From positions 41,930-105,929 of the forward strand of contig DLDU01000060.1 in assembly GCA_002481295.1 (NCBI GenBank): a stretch of DNA of 64,000 bases, in the 5' to 3' direction. The position numbers and the translations under genes were made by a program. The notes under the pieces were generated by a model, which was given only the letters and a program-made list of their open reading frames with translations, made no database searches and was not told the DNA's origin. The stretch is from Prevotella sp. UBA7764. GTDB taxonomy: Bacteria > Bacteroidota > Bacteroidia > Bacteroidales > Bacteroidaceae. Below, one piece after another: positions 7,653-16,966 of this stretch (position 1 is the first letter of the stretch; each line of letters opens with the position of its first letter).

Positions 7653-10214
7653 TTACAAATTGTTGAAGTTGACCTCTTCGGTTGTCCTTTTATGTTTTTT
7701 GGTATTTTTATTGTCGTCGGTCTTGCTGCCTGTCTTACTGCCTGTCGTAGCAGAAGAGGAACTTGTGGAAGACGAAGTCTGTCCTTGCGGCTCCTCGACC
7801 GGGTTGCCATCCTCGTCAAGGATCACCTCCTCGTTGCTGACGAAGTGCGCGCTGTCGTGGCGGACGGTGTCGTGCTTGACTGGGGCGACGTAAGTCACGC
7901 AGTTGTACATGCTCGACGTGATACTCTCATCATCAGGCTTGGCGAAGTGGCCATGGTATTTTTTATAGGCGGGGTCGCTGAAGACCGACTTGATGAAGTA
8001 GCCACAGATAGGAAGCGCAGATCGGGAGCCTTGTCCCAGGCGACCGCTCTTGAAGTGGATGCTGCGGTATTCGCCGCCTACCCACGCGCCGACGCAGAGC
8101 TTAGGACTGACGGCCATGAACCAAGCGTCGGCGTGGCTGTTGGATGTGCCGGTTTTTCCACCGAAATCGGTGTCGCGGAAGAAAGAGCCAGCGTAGTCGG
8201 AAGAGGAGAGCGAGGTGGAGGTGCCGCCCGGATCATGCGTACCGGCCATGAGCATTTGCTGCATGAGGAACGCGCTCTTCACGGGGATGACCTGCGTAGC
8301 CTGGCTGTTGTCGGTATAGACTTCGTTACCGTCTTTGTCTACGATGCGTGTGACCATGACGGGATCGTGGTGCCGGCCGTTGTCTGCAACCACGCAATAG
8401 GCATTGAGCAGTTCGGGGAGCTTCACGTCGCTGGAGCCCAAAGCCAATGAGGGCTCGTCATCGAGCGGACTCTTGATGCCCATGGCCTGCGCAGTCTCGA
8501 TGATGCGCTTGATGCCGACCTCCTGACCGACACGTACAGCTACGGAGTTGATGCTTCGTGCAAAGGCACTGCGCAGTGTCAGAGAGTCACCGGAGAATGT
8601 GCCGTTGGCATTGGTAGGTGTCCAAGTGGTCATCTCATGTTTTTTCTTGTCGTAGACCTGCATGGAGATATACTCGTCGCGGCGCTTGTCGCAGGGAGTG
8701 AGTCCTTGGTTCATGGCTTCGGTATAGACAAAGAGCTTGAAGGTGGAACCCGGCTGGTGAGTAGCCTCGGCCTTGTCGAATTTCCATGTCTTGAAGTCTA
8801 CATCACCCACGTAGGCGCGGATGGCACCAGTCTCAGGTTCCATGGCCACCATGGCACAGTGCATGAAATGCACCATATAACGGATAGAGTCGAGAGTGGA
8901 CATCTCCTTCTCTACAGTACCCTTGTCATAGTCAAAGAGCTTGACCATGTGGGGCTTGTTCATGTAGTAAGAGACAGAGTCGGGGTTATTGGCATATTTA
9001 GCCAAGAGTTGCTTGTACTGCGGCAGTCGCTGGGCGATGTCCTCAATGAAATGAGGCACCTCGTTGCCATTCTCGTCATACCAGCAGACACCTTTCTTGT
9101 TGGCTCCCCATTCGCTGTCGAAGTTGCGCTGAACATTTTTCATTTGCTTGAGCACAGCTTTCTCTGCGTATTTCTGCATCTTAGGGTCCAATGTAGTGTA
9201 GATCTTCAGACCACTGCTGTAGAGATCATAACCATTTTCCTTGCACCAGTCCTGGAGTTCGTTGGCGATAGCCTCGCGGAAGTACATGGCCTGTCCATCG
9301 TAGTTCTCCTCCACTTTGAAATGGAGTTGGATGGGGATCTGCTGTAAGGAATCACATTCCTCACGGGTGAGATCATTATGGGCATAGAGGTTGTGGAGCA
9401 CGGTGTTGCGGCGTGCCAGACTGTTCTTGGGATTGGTACGCGGGTTGTACATCGTGGTGGCCTTGAGCATACCGACCAACAGGGCGCACTGCTCGGTGGT
9501 CAGCTCTTTCGGTGTTGTGTCGAAATAGGTCTTGGCAGCGGTCTTGATGCCGTAGGCGTTGGAACCGAAGTCTACGGTGTTGGCGTACATGGTGATGATC
9601 TCTTTCTTGTTGAAGACCGTCTCCAGCTTGGTGGCGATGATCCACTCTTTGCTCTTGACAATGAGAATCTTCAGCCCGGGGATCTTGCCCAACAGACCGG
9701 TGGAATACTGAGAGCGCACGCGGAACATGTTTTTGGCCAGCTGCTGCGATATTGTCGAAGCACCGCGACCGTCGTGATGAAGCACAGCGTCTTTCATGGC
9801 ACTGAAGATACCTATCGGGTCGACAGCCATGCCGCGTGGGCGCTTGTAGTATCGCTCGTCCTCTGTATCGATGAGTGCTTTGAAGAAATAAGGATTGATT
9901 TCTTCGTATTTCACGGGGGAGCGGTTTTCATTGAAGAACTTGCCAATGAGCGTGCCGTCGGCAGCATAGATCTCGGATGCCTGGCTGGTCTGAGGATCCA
10001 TGATGCCCGAGAAATAGCCGGGGCTCTTGCCGAACAACCAAAGGAAGTTGATGTCTACGGCACCTAAATAAAGCAGGAAGGCCACGATGCAGGACACAAA
10101 GGCGATGAGTGTTTTGGTATACCACTTTCGTCCTTTGTAGAGCGATTTGTACCAAGGCCAGAAGTTGCGTGCCTTTCTCCAGCACCAACTCATGAAAGAT
10201 CTTAATTTTCTCAT
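7653..10214 (-). CDS. mrcA: Penicillin-binding protein 1A (bifunctional peptidoglycan synthase)
   Basis: An 853-residue class A PBP. It has a cytoplasmic N-terminus, one membrane helix (about 36-56), a GT51 transglycosylase domain (about 80-260) and a penicillin-binding transpeptidase domain (about 440-720). The GT51 signatures are TEDERYY with the putative catalytic Glu at residue 118 and GASTISQQLAKN near 151. The transpeptidase motifs are STFK near 490, SIN near 545 and KTGTS near 685. The segment after the GT51 glutamate reads KRPRGMAVDPIG instead of the commoner HxGxD pattern. The C-terminal 60 residues are a Ser/Thr/Lys-rich tail. It polymerises and cross-links glycan strands outside the inner membrane. 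A -7 promoter box lies about 100 bases upstream. Confidence 0.95.
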   Translation of the reverse strand: MRKLRSFMSWCWRKARNFWPWYKSLYKGRKWYTKTLIAFVSCIVAFLLYLGAVDINFLWLFGKSPGYFSGIMDPQTSQASEIYAADGTLIGKFFNENRSPVKYEEINPYFFKALIDTEDERYYKRPRGMAVDPIGIFSAMKDAVLHHDGRGASTISQQLAKNMFRVRSQYSTGLLGKIPGLKILIVKSKEWIIATKLETVFNKKEIITMYANTVDFGSNAYGIKTAAKTYFDTTPKELTTEQCALLVGMLKATTMYNPRTNPKNSLARRNTVLHNLYAHNDLTREECDSLQQIPIQLHFKVEENYDGQAMYFREAIANELQDWCKENGYDLYSSGLKIYTTLDPKMQKYAEKAVLKQMKNVQRNFDSEWGANKKGVCWYDENGNEVPHFIEDIAQRLPQYKQLLAKYANNPDSVSYYMNKPHMVKLFDYDKGTVEKEMSTLDSIRYMVHFMHCAMVAMEPETGAIRAYVGDVDFKTWKFDKAEATHQPGSTFKLFVYTEAMNQGLTPCDKRRDEYISMQVYDKKKHEMTTWTPTNANGTFSGDSLTLRSAFARSINSVAVRVGQEVGIKRIIETAQAMGIKSPLDDEPSLALGSSDVKLPELLNAYCVVADNGRHHDPVMVTRIVDKDGNEVYTDNSQATQVIPVKSAFLMQQMLMAGTHDPGGTSTSLSSSDYAGSFFRDTDFGGKTGTSNSHADAWFMAVSPKLCVGAWVGGEYRSIHFKSGRLGQGSRSALPICGYFIKSVFSDPAYKKYHGHFAKPDDESITSSMYNCVTYVAPVKHDTVRHDSAHFVSNEEVILDEDGNPVEEPQGQTSSSTSSSSATTGSKTGSKTDDNKNTKKHKRTTEEVNFNNL

Positions 10215-10315
10215 TTTCTTTCTGTTATCGCGTGACTACAGAGTGCAGCACCTTGTCGTTGACGGCATGAACGCGCATCTCTGTGTGTGATTATATGGGG
10301 TGGCTCTGTTGTTTA

Positions 10316-10323
10316 CAAAAGTA
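10316..10323 (-). promoter_or_regulatory. Putative -7 box for the PBP1A-helicase transcript
   Basis: Read on the minus strand the site is TACTTTTG, matching the Bacteroidota TAnnTTTG -7 consensus. It lies about 100 bases upstream of the PBP1A start and just after the end of miaA. No clear -33 TTTG is seen. Confidence 0.5.
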
Positions 10324-10339
10324 ATAAAATAATAGTTGA

Positions 10340-11254
10340 TTATGACACGGAATCTATATATTTTAAGATATCTTCAATATTGTCGGGAGAGAACCATTGG
10401 ATAGCATCATCTTTCTTGAACCATGTGAGTTGCTTGCGCATATACTGTCGAGTGTTGGACTGTATCTGTCGGATGGCTTCTTCTTTGGGGATGCGGCCAT
10501 CGAAGTAGGCAAACAACTCCTTATAGCCCACGGTGTTGAGCGAGTTGAGATGCCGAAGCGGGAATACAGTTCTGGCTTCCTGCTCAAGGCCTTTGTCGAT
10601 CATCTTCAGTACTCGGGCGTTGATGCGCTCGTAGAGTTCCTCACGTGGGCGGTTGAGCCCTATCTTGACGATGTTGAAAGGCCGTTGTTTCTTTTGATGG
10701 GTACGGAATGAGGTGTAGGTCTTGCCGGTAGCCAGGCAGATCTCTAAAGCATGGACGACGCGGCGGGGATTGTTGCGGTCGACGATAGCCCAGTGTACGG
10801 GATCGAGTTGACGGAGTTGCCCGACAAGGGCGGGAAGGCCTTCGTCGGCCAACCGGCGCTTGAGGTTCTCGCGGATATCTTCGGGTACTGTTGGGATGTC
10901 GTCAATGCCATTGCAAACGGCATCGATATACATCATGCTGCCCCCGGAGAGCAAAAGCCTGTCACGCACATGGCCGTCTTCCTCACCACTGAACAAGCGG
11001 GTGATGAGCTTCATGGCATCCTGCTCGTACATCGAGGCGCTGTAGTAGTCCTGAAGGCTGTGGTTGCCCACGAAATAATGGCGGACGCTCTGCTGCTGCT
11101 CTGCTGTAGGGGCGGCGGTGCCGATAGGAATCTCTTTGAAGATCTGCCGTGAGTCGGCATTGATGATGGGGGAATGGAGATATCGGGCTATGGAAAGGCA
11201 TAACTCAGTCTTGCCAACACCTGTTGGGCCAAGGACGACGAAGAGTGTTTTCAT
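10340..11254 (-). CDS. miaA: tRNA dimethylallyltransferase
   Basis: Transfers a dimethylallyl group to N6 of adenosine 37 in tRNAs that read codons starting with U. The 304-residue protein has the P-loop GPTGVGKTEL at residues 9-18, NADSRQIFKEIPIGTAAP near 33-50, LLSGGSMMYIDA near 103, and RRVVHALEI near 163, all typical of MiaA. It is the last gene of the lipid A operon, 106 bases after lpxA. A strong hairpin ends 12 bases before its start codon, and no Shine-Dalgarno sequence is seen, so its translation or transcription may be modulated there. Confidence 0.96.
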   Translation of the reverse strand: MKTLFVVLGPTGVGKTELCLSIARYLHSPIINADSRQIFKEIPIGTAAPTAEQQQSVRHYFVGNHSLQDYYSASMYEQDAMKLITRLFSGEEDGHVRDRLLLSGGSMMYIDAVCNGIDDIPTVPEDIRENLKRRLADEGLPALVGQLRQLDPVHWAIVDRNNPRRVVHALEICLATGKTYTSFRTHQKKQRPFNIVKIGLNRPREELYERINARVLKMIDKGLEQEARTVFPLRHLNSLNTVGYKELFAYFDGRIPKEEAIRQIQSNTRQYMRKQLTWFKKDDAIQWFSPDNIEDILKYIDSVS

Positions 11255-11266
11255 AAAAAGGAAAAT

Positions 11267-11294
11267 GAGTTAGGGGCATTGTTGCTCCTAACTC
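11267..11294 (-). promoter_or_regulatory. Hairpin just upstream of miaA (possible attenuator)
   Basis: Arms 11267-11278 and 11283-11294 pair over 12 bases with one wobble and a four-base loop. On the minus strand the stem is followed by ATTTTCCTTTTT and then the miaA ATG. It could reduce read-through from lpxA or affect initiation; this is inference. Confidence 0.4.
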
Positions 11295-11360
11295 TTAGAG
11301 AATGACAATAGTTTCTTGACTTCATCGTTGTATGTGTTCATCTCTTCTGGCGGGGGATCA

Positions 11361-12131
11361 TCATCTGATGATGCCACGCTTGGAAGACTCGACAAAGTCG
11401 CAGATATATTGGATTTCGGGTGTCATCTGCAGTTCGCTCTTGATCTTTTTGATGCCATCTTTGAGGATGCCCTCGGAATAGAGCAGACGATAGGCGTTGT
11501 GGATGAGCTCAATCAGATCATTGCTGAAGCCATGACGGCGGAGTCCTACAAGGTTGATTCCGCAGTAGCGGGTAGGCTCTTTGCCAGCTATAATATAAGG
11601 AGGAATATCCTGGCTGAAACGGCAACCGCCCTGGATCATCACGTAGCCGCCGATGTGGCAGAACTGATGACAGAGGATTTCGGCACTGATCACAGCGAAG
11701 TCGTCACAGGTGACCTCACCGGCAAACTTGGTGGAATTGCCGATGATCAGTCCGTTGCCAAAGAAACAGTCATGGGCGATGTGCATATTTTCCATCAGCA
11801 GGTTGTTGTTGCCCACGCGTGTAGTGCCTTTTGAAGCTGTGCCACGGGAGATGGTCACGTTTTCGCGAATGCTGTTGTTGTCGCCGATCTCGCAGATGGT
11901 CTCTTCGCCCTTGAACTTGAGATCTTGTGGCTTGGTGGATATGCTGGCACCTGGGAAAAACTCGTTGTTATTGCCGATGCGGGCACCGTAGTTGATCGTG
12001 ACGCTGTTTTGCATCACGTTGTTGTCACCCAGTACTGTATTTTTGTCGATGTAGCAGAAGGGGCCGATGACGTTGTTGTCGCCTAACTTGGCCTCGGGAT
12101 GCACAAATGCTAAAGGACTAATCTGATTCAT
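11361..12131 (-). CDS. lpxA: UDP-N-acetylglucosamine O-acyltransferase
   Basis: Catalyses the first step of lipid A synthesis, moving a 3-hydroxyacyl chain from acyl carrier protein to UDP-GlcNAc. The 256-residue length is normal. The N-terminal two thirds are left-handed beta-helix hexapeptide repeats (many I/L-G-x-N-N-x units). ENMHIAHDC near residue 121 contains the expected catalytic histidine, and IAGKEPTRYCGINLVGLRRHGF near 193 marks the start of the C-terminal helical region typical of LpxA and not LpxD. The gene follows lpxC-fabZ by 36 bases. Chain-length preference cannot be deduced from what is visible. Confidence 0.96.
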   Translation of the reverse strand: MNQISPLAFVHPEAKLGDNNVIGPFCYIDKNTVLGDNNVMQNSVTINYGARIGNNNEFFPGASISTKPQDLKFKGEETICEIGDNNSIRENVTISRGTASKGTTRVGNNNLLMENMHIAHDCFFGNGLIIGNSTKFAGEVTCDDFAVISAEILCHQFCHIGGYVMIQGGCRFSQDIPPYIIAGKEPTRYCGINLVGLRRHGFSNDLIELIHNAYRLLYSEGILKDGIKKIKSELQMTPEIQYICDFVESSKRGIIR

Positions 12132-12167
12132 TTTGTGTAAATGTGGTCTTGAGATTAATATAGGGGC

Positions 12168-13559
12168 TTATTTGTTCTTGACGATCTGAGCCGTGAATGT
12201 CGCTTCGGATACGACATGATCACCGACGAACATATATCCTTTCATGGAACTGATGCCATGGCGCACCGGACCGAGCAGCTCTACGCGGAAGAGCAGCGTG
12301 TCGCCCGGCACAACCTTATGACGGAACTTCACGTCATCGATCTTGAGGAAATAGGTCGACCACTTCTCGGGTTCGTCGAGCTGGCTGAGCACGAGCAGTC
12401 CACCGCACTGTGCCATGGCCTCGATCTGCAGCACGCCGGGCATGACGGGCTCATCGGGGAAGTGACCTTGGAAGAAAGGTTCATTGGCAGTGACGTTTTT
12501 CACGCCGACGATGCTCGTTGCTCCCATGGCTACAATCTTATCTACAAGTTGCATGGGATAACGGTGGGGAAGCAGCTGACGGATATGAATGTTGTCGAGC
12601 AGCGGCTCCTCATTGGGATCGTAGATAGGGGCCTGCACCTCATGCTTTCTAATTTCCTTACGCATCAGACGTGCGAACTTGTTGTTGATGGTATGACCGG
12701 GGCGTGTGGCAATGATGCGTCCCTTGATGGGCTTGCCGATCAAGGCCATGTCACCAATGATGTCAAGGAGCTTATGGCGCGTGCATTCGTTGTCCCACAT
12801 GAGTGGCTTGTGCTGGATATATCCAATTTTTGCAGCGTCGATATGCGGTACTTTCAACAGATCTGCAAGTTTGTCGAGCTGAGCCTGCTCCTCCGGCTTC
12901 TCATAGATGACGATGGCATTGTCCAAGTCGCCACCCTTGATGAGGTTGGCTTTGAGCAAAGGCACGATGTCACGCACGAAAACGAAAGTGCGGGCTGGCG
13001 CGATCTCCTCGGCATAGTTCTCCATCTTGTCGAGTGTGGCGAACTGGCTGGAAATGAACTTAGAGGGGAAGGAGCACATGGCCGTGATGGAGAAATCTGT
13101 ATCCGGGAGAATGGTGATGCATGAGCCGCTCTCGTCGTCCTTGATTTCTATCTTTTTGCGGATAATATAATAGTCTTTTGGTGCACTCTGCTCTACGATG
13201 CCCACCTTTTTGATTTGCTCGACATACATGGCAGCCGAACCGTCGAGAATGGGAAATTCGGGACCATTGACCTGTATGAGGCAGTTGTCAATGCCCATTG
13301 CATAAAGGGCAGACATGCCGTGCTCAACAGTAGAGACACGTACGTCTCCCTGCTGCAGAACGGTGCCACGCTCTGTATTGCCGACGTTTTCGGCAATTGC
13401 TTCGATAGTGGGCTGTCCTTCCAGGTCGATGCGTTGGATTCTATAGCCGGTGTTTTCCGGTGCGGGATTGAAAGTCACCGTGAGGCTCAGACCAGTGTGC
13501 AGTCCCTTACCAAAGAGAGAGAAACTGCCGCCAAGCGTTTTTTGCTTTTCTGTATCCAT
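12168..13559 (-). CDS. lpxC/fabZ: Bifunctional LpxC deacetylase / FabZ dehydratase fusion
   Basis: A 463-residue natural fusion typical of Bacteroidota. Residues 1 to about 305 are LpxC, the zinc deacetylase that commits UDP-3-O-acyl-GlcNAc to lipid A; the zinc ligands fall in TVEHGMSALYAMG near residue 78 and in HKLLDIIGD near 262. Residues about 318-463 are FabZ, the 3-hydroxyacyl-ACP dehydratase, with LPHRYPMQLVDK, the catalytic histidine in QGHFPDEPVMPG and the glutamate in LQIEAMAQ. The fusion places the enzyme that consumes and the enzyme that competes for 3-hydroxyacyl-ACP in one polypeptide, so phospholipid and lipid A synthesis are balanced in fixed ratio. It lies between lpxD and lpxA in one operon. 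Confidence 0.97.
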   Translation of the reverse strand: MDTEKQKTLGGSFSLFGKGLHTGLSLTVTFNPAPENTGYRIQRIDLEGQPTIEAIAENVGNTERGTVLQQGDVRVSTVEHGMSALYAMGIDNCLIQVNGPEFPILDGSAAMYVEQIKKVGIVEQSAPKDYYIIRKKIEIKDDESGSCITILPDTDFSITAMCSFPSKFISSQFATLDKMENYAEEIAPARTFVFVRDIVPLLKANLIKGGDLDNAIVIYEKPEEQAQLDKLADLLKVPHIDAAKIGYIQHKPLMWDNECTRHKLLDIIGDMALIGKPIKGRIIATRPGHTINNKFARLMRKEIRKHEVQAPIYDPNEEPLLDNIHIRQLLPHRYPMQLVDKIVAMGATSIVGVKNVTANEPFFQGHFPDEPVMPGVLQIEAMAQCGGLLVLSQLDEPEKWSTYFLKIDDVKFRHKVVPGDTLLFRVELLGPVRHGISSMKGYMFVGDHVVSEATFTAQIVKNK

Positions 13560-13648
13560 CTTTATTGTGTTGCTTAACGATCAAGCGTATAAAGCTCTGT
13601 TGAGGTTATTTTACTTATTATTATGTAAGTTTATGTAAGTCTGCTGTT

Positions 13649-14689
13649 TTATGACTTCTTCTTTAGTTCTTCCACTTCTTTCTGCAATGCGTTCAGCTGC
13701 TTGTAGATTTCCGGAAGTCTTTGGAACAGTGCCTGACTCTTGAAATAGGCGAACTGAGGCATTGGTGGAGTGCCAATCAGTGTCTGGTTGGATTTGAGGG
13801 AAGATGGAGCACCGGACTGGGCACCCAGCAGCACTTTGTCGCCGATGGTGATATGTCCGGAGACACCGACTTGTCCGCCAAACATGCACCATTGTCCTAC
13901 TTTGGTAGAGCCAGCCACACCGACCTGTGCTGACATCACGGTGTTCTCTCCAATGTCGGTATTGTGGGCGATCTGCACAAGGTTGTCGAGCTTCACGCCT
14001 TTTCTGACGAAAGTAGAGCCCATCGTTGATCTGTCGATGCAAGTATTAGCACCGATTTCTACATTATCCTCAATGGTGACGATGCCGATCTGAGGAATCT
14101 TGTCGTACTGGCCAGTCTGAGCGTTGGGAGCGAAGCCGAAGCCATCGGCACCGATGACACTGCCCGAATGGATGGTGACATTGTTGCCAAGCTTGCAGTC
14201 GTGATAGATGCTCACCTGAGGATAGATCAGACAGTTGTCGCCAAGAGTGGCATTGTCCATGATGGTCACATTGGGATAGATCTGTGAGCCGTCGCCGATG
14301 GTTACACCGTCTGCGATATAAGCAAAGGCTCCCACGTAGACATCCTTTCCGATTTTGGCCTTAGGAGATACGAAGGCCAGGGGATCGATGCCATGCTTCT
14401 TGGGCTTGGCTGCCTCGTAGAGCTGTAATAACCGGGCTACACAGTCGCGTGCGTTGTCTACGCGAATGAGCGTGGGGGCTACCGGACGGTCGATGCTTAT
14501 CTGTGAGTCTACCAAAACAATGGTGGACTTGGTATCATATAAATAGTGGATATACTTGGGATTGGCTAAAAAGGAAATAGAGCCTGCTGTGCCCTCCTCT
14601 ATCTTGGAAAAGGTGTGCACGCTGGCGTTCTCGTCTCCTTCAATAGTGCCCTGTACAAACTGAGCTATTTGCTTTGCGGTAAATTCCAT
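13649..14689 (-). CDS. lpxD: UDP-3-O-acylglucosamine N-acyltransferase
   Basis: Adds the second, N-linked 3-hydroxyacyl chain in lipid A synthesis. The 346-residue protein has an N-terminal LpxD-specific uridine-binding domain (about 1-100, including [15 protein letters not shown] near 37), a long hexapeptide beta-helix (about 105-300), and a charged C-terminal helix ending in KEVEELKKK. The putative catalytic histidine lies in [14 protein letters not shown] near residue 238. It is the first gene of the lpxD-lpxC/fabZ-lpxA-miaA operon and has a -7 box 27-34 bases upstream of its start. Confidence 0.96.
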   Translation of the reverse strand: MEFTAKQIAQFVQGTIEGDENASVHTFSKIEEGTAGSISFLANPKYIHYLYDTKSTIVLVDSQISIDRPVAPTLIRVDNARDCVARLLQLYEAAKPKKHGIDPLAFVSPKAKIGKDVYVGAFAYIADGVTIGDGSQIYPNVTIMDNATLGDNCLIYPQVSIYHDCKLGNNVTIHSGSVIGADGFGFAPNAQTGQYDKIPQIGIVTIEDNVEIGANTCIDRSTMGSTFVRKGVKLDNLVQIAHNTDIGENTVMSAQVGVAGSTKVGQWCMFGGQVGVSGHITIGDKVLLGAQSGAPSSLKSNQTLIGTPPMPQFAYFKSQALFQRLPEIYKQLNALQKEVEELKKKS

Positions 14690-14715
14690 CTTCTAATAGG
14701 ATTGAAACATTTCTG

Positions 14716-14723
14716 CAAATATA
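14716..14723 (-). promoter_or_regulatory. Putative -7 box for the lipid A operon
   Basis: On the minus strand the site reads TATATTTG, fitting the Bacteroidota -7 consensus, 27 bases upstream of the lpxD start. The transcript would have a leader of about 15-20 bases. Confidence 0.5.
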
Positions 14724-14780
14724 ATAAATTATTCTCGAATCTTTGAAGATAGGCTGAGTTTTTGTGCATTTTAGATAAAA

Positions 14781-14814
14781 AAAAGCGCACTAATTGCACA
14801 TTAGTACGCCTTTT
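14781..14814 (-). terminator. Intrinsic terminator after pyrF
   Basis: Arms 14781-14794 and 14800-14814 pair with one mismatch around a five-base loop. The A run on the + strand side (14777-14784) becomes the T tract on the minus strand. It closes the phoH-to-pyrF transcript just before the lpxD promoter. Confidence 0.8.
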
Positions 14815-14860
14815 GTGAAATAAAAATGAGGCTCTGCTTGAACGAGCAATGCGTTTTTGC

Positions 14861-15685
14861 TTATCCGATTTTAGACAGTTCCACCTCCATTTGCTGTTGC
14901 AAATCTTTGGCTTTCTCTGCCGAGGCTTGGGCGAAGTTTTCGTCATGTCCGGCATAGATGATGCCACGGCTGGAATTGACCAGAAGTCCACAGTCTTTGA
15001 TGATGCCATATTTGCAAACTTCCTGAAGTGAGCCTCCCTGTGCGCCAACGCCTGGAACAAGAAGGAAATGGTTGGGAGCTACTTTGCGGATGTCCTGGAA
15101 CATCTGTCCTTGTGTGGCTCCTACGACGTACATCATGTTGTCCTCATTACCCCACTGCTGTGATTTCTTCAGCACTTTCTCGAACAGGCGCTTGCCCTCC
15201 TTGTCCTCTGTGAGCTGGAAATCATGGCTGCCCTTGTTGCTTGTCAGCGCAAGCAATACCACCCACTTGCCTTTGTACTCAAGGAAAGGAGTAACGCTGT
15301 CCTCACCCATATAGGGAGCTACTGTGAGGGCATCGACATTGTATTCTTCAAAAAAGGTGCGCGCATACATGGCTGAGGTGTTGCCGATGTCGCCGCGTTT
15401 AGCATCAGCGATGATGAAATGGTCGGGATAGAACTTCTGAAGATACTCTACTGTACGCTCGAAAGACATCATGCCCTTGACACCCAGACATTCGTAGAAT
15501 GCCAGATTAGGCTTGTAGGCAACGCAGTAGGGTGCTGTGGCGTCGATGATCTGCTTGTTGAAGAAGAAAATCGGATCTTCTTCTTGCTGGACGCATTCCG
15601 GCATCTTGCGGATGTCGGGATCCAAGCCTACACAGAGAAATGTTTTCTTTTGGAATATCTGTTCGATTAATTGCTTACGGTTCAT
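14861..15685 (-). CDS. pyrF: Orotidine 5'-phosphate decarboxylase
   Basis: Decarboxylates OMP to UMP in pyrimidine synthesis. The 274-residue length and sequence match the longer type 2 OMP decarboxylases. The active-site motif [11 protein letters not shown] lies near residues 94-104, preceded by [14 protein letters not shown] near 15 and [11 protein letters not shown] near 55; the phosphate-binding end reads [11 protein letters not shown] near 209. It is the last gene of a seven-gene minus-strand run, 112 bases after prfA, and is followed by a good terminator. Confidence 0.96.
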   Translation of the reverse strand: MNRKQLIEQIFQKKTFLCVGLDPDIRKMPECVQQEEDPIFFFNKQIIDATAPYCVAYKPNLAFYECLGVKGMMSFERTVEYLQKFYPDHFIIADAKRGDIGNTSAMYARTFFEEYNVDALTVAPYMGEDSVTPFLEYKGKWVVLLALTSNKGSHDFQLTEDKEGKRLFEKVLKKSQQWGNEDNMMYVVGATQGQMFQDIRKVAPNHFLLVPGVGAQGGSLQEVCKYGIIKDCGLLVNSSRGIIYAGHDENFAQASAEKAKDLQQQMEVELSKIG

Positions 15686-15797
15686 GGTCTGTCGTTTATG
15701 AACAATTATCTGTTTACTTTTTACTAATTATCAGATTGCTGTTGCCAGTGATCGATTAGCTATAATACCTTGTCGGCTGCTGACCGCTCTATGCAGC

Positions 15798-16910
15798 CTA
15801 TAACTCGTTCTCCTTCAGTTTTTCGGCATTTTCAGCCACGGTGAGATGGTCGATCATGTCTTGGATGTTGCCGCCGAGAAATCCTTGCAGGTCGTGAATG
15901 GTGTAACCGATACGATGATCAGTGACACGCCCCTGTGGAAAATTGTATGTACGGATCTTGGCACTGCGGTCACCAGTAGATACCAAAGAACGGCGGCGGC
16001 TGGAGATGTCGTCGACGTATTTCTGGTGCTCGTGATCATATATATATGTATAGAGACGGCTCAATGCTCGTTCCTTATTCTTTGGCTGGTCACGCGTCTC
16101 GGTACATTCGATGAGAATTTCTTCTACCTCACCCGTGTTGGGGTTCTTCCAAGGATAGCGCAGACGGACACCGGAACTCACCTTGTTGACGTTCTGACCT
16201 CCGGCACCACTGGAACGGAACGTATCCCACTTGATGTCTCCTTCGTTGATGTGGACTTCAAACTTCTCTGCTTCCGGGAGCACGGCGACTGTGGCGGCAG
16301 AAGTATGCATACGGCCCTGTGTCTCTGTTGCGGGGACACGTTGCACGCGATGCACACCACTCTCATATTTCAATGTGCCATAGACATTGTCGCCACTCAC
16401 GGCGAAGTCTATCTCCTTGTATCCGCCAACGGCTCCTTCCGAGACACTTGTCACGCTGACGGTCCAGCCTTTCGACTCACAGTATTTTTTGTACATGTTG
16501 AAGAGATCGCCGGCAAAGAGGGCAGCCTCGTCGCCACCGGCACCTGCACGGATCTCCATCTGCACGTTTTTCGCGTCTTCCGGATCTTTCGGTACAAGAG
16601 CAATCTTGATATCTTCTTCCAACTGCGGCTTAAGATTTTCATTCTCTGACAACTCTTCGCGAGCCATCTCTTTCATGTCGGGATCTTTCTCGTTTGCCAG
16701 TATGTCTTTGGCTTCCTTGATGGCATTGAGACAGTCAATGTATCTCTTGCGTGCCTTCATGATGTCGTCGAGATCCTTATACTCCTTAGTGAGTTTTACA
16801 TAACGTTGTTGATCGGCTATGACGGCGGGGTCGGTGATAAGCGTGCTGACTTCCTCATAGCGAGCCTCTAAACCGTCGAGCTTCTCCAATATGCTGTTGT
16901 TTTCTGGCAT
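15798..16910 (-). CDS. prfA: Peptide chain release factor 1
   Basis: Recognises UAA and UAG stop codons and triggers peptide release. The 370-residue protein has the codon-reading PAT tripeptide (RVPATETQGR near 198), which separates RF1 from RF2 (SPF), and the peptidyl-transferase GGQ motif in SSGAGGQNVNK near 240. The N-terminal domain (about 1-110) is helical and coiled-coil rich. No in-frame programmed frameshift site is expected in RF1 and none is seen. It lies 56 bases after purM. Confidence 0.97.
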   Translation of the reverse strand: MPENNSILEKLDGLEARYEEVSTLITDPAVIADQQRYVKLTKEYKDLDDIMKARKRYIDCLNAIKEAKDILANEKDPDMKEMAREELSENENLKPQLEEDIKIALVPKDPEDAKNVQMEIRAGAGGDEAALFAGDLFNMYKKYCESKGWTVSVTSVSEGAVGGYKEIDFAVSGDNVYGTLKYESGVHRVQRVPATETQGRMHTSAATVAVLPEAEKFEVHINEGDIKWDTFRSSGAGGQNVNKVSSGVRLRYPWKNPNTGEVEEILIECTETRDQPKNKERALSRLYTYIYDHEHQKYVDDISSRRRSLVSTGDRSAKIRTYNFPQGRVTDHRIGYTIHDLQGFLGGNIQDMIDHLTVAENAEKLKENEL

Positions 16911-16966
16911 AAATCGTCTTATAGTTTAATATTCATACGCTTGTTTCTTAAAAGCAAGCGTTGGAT

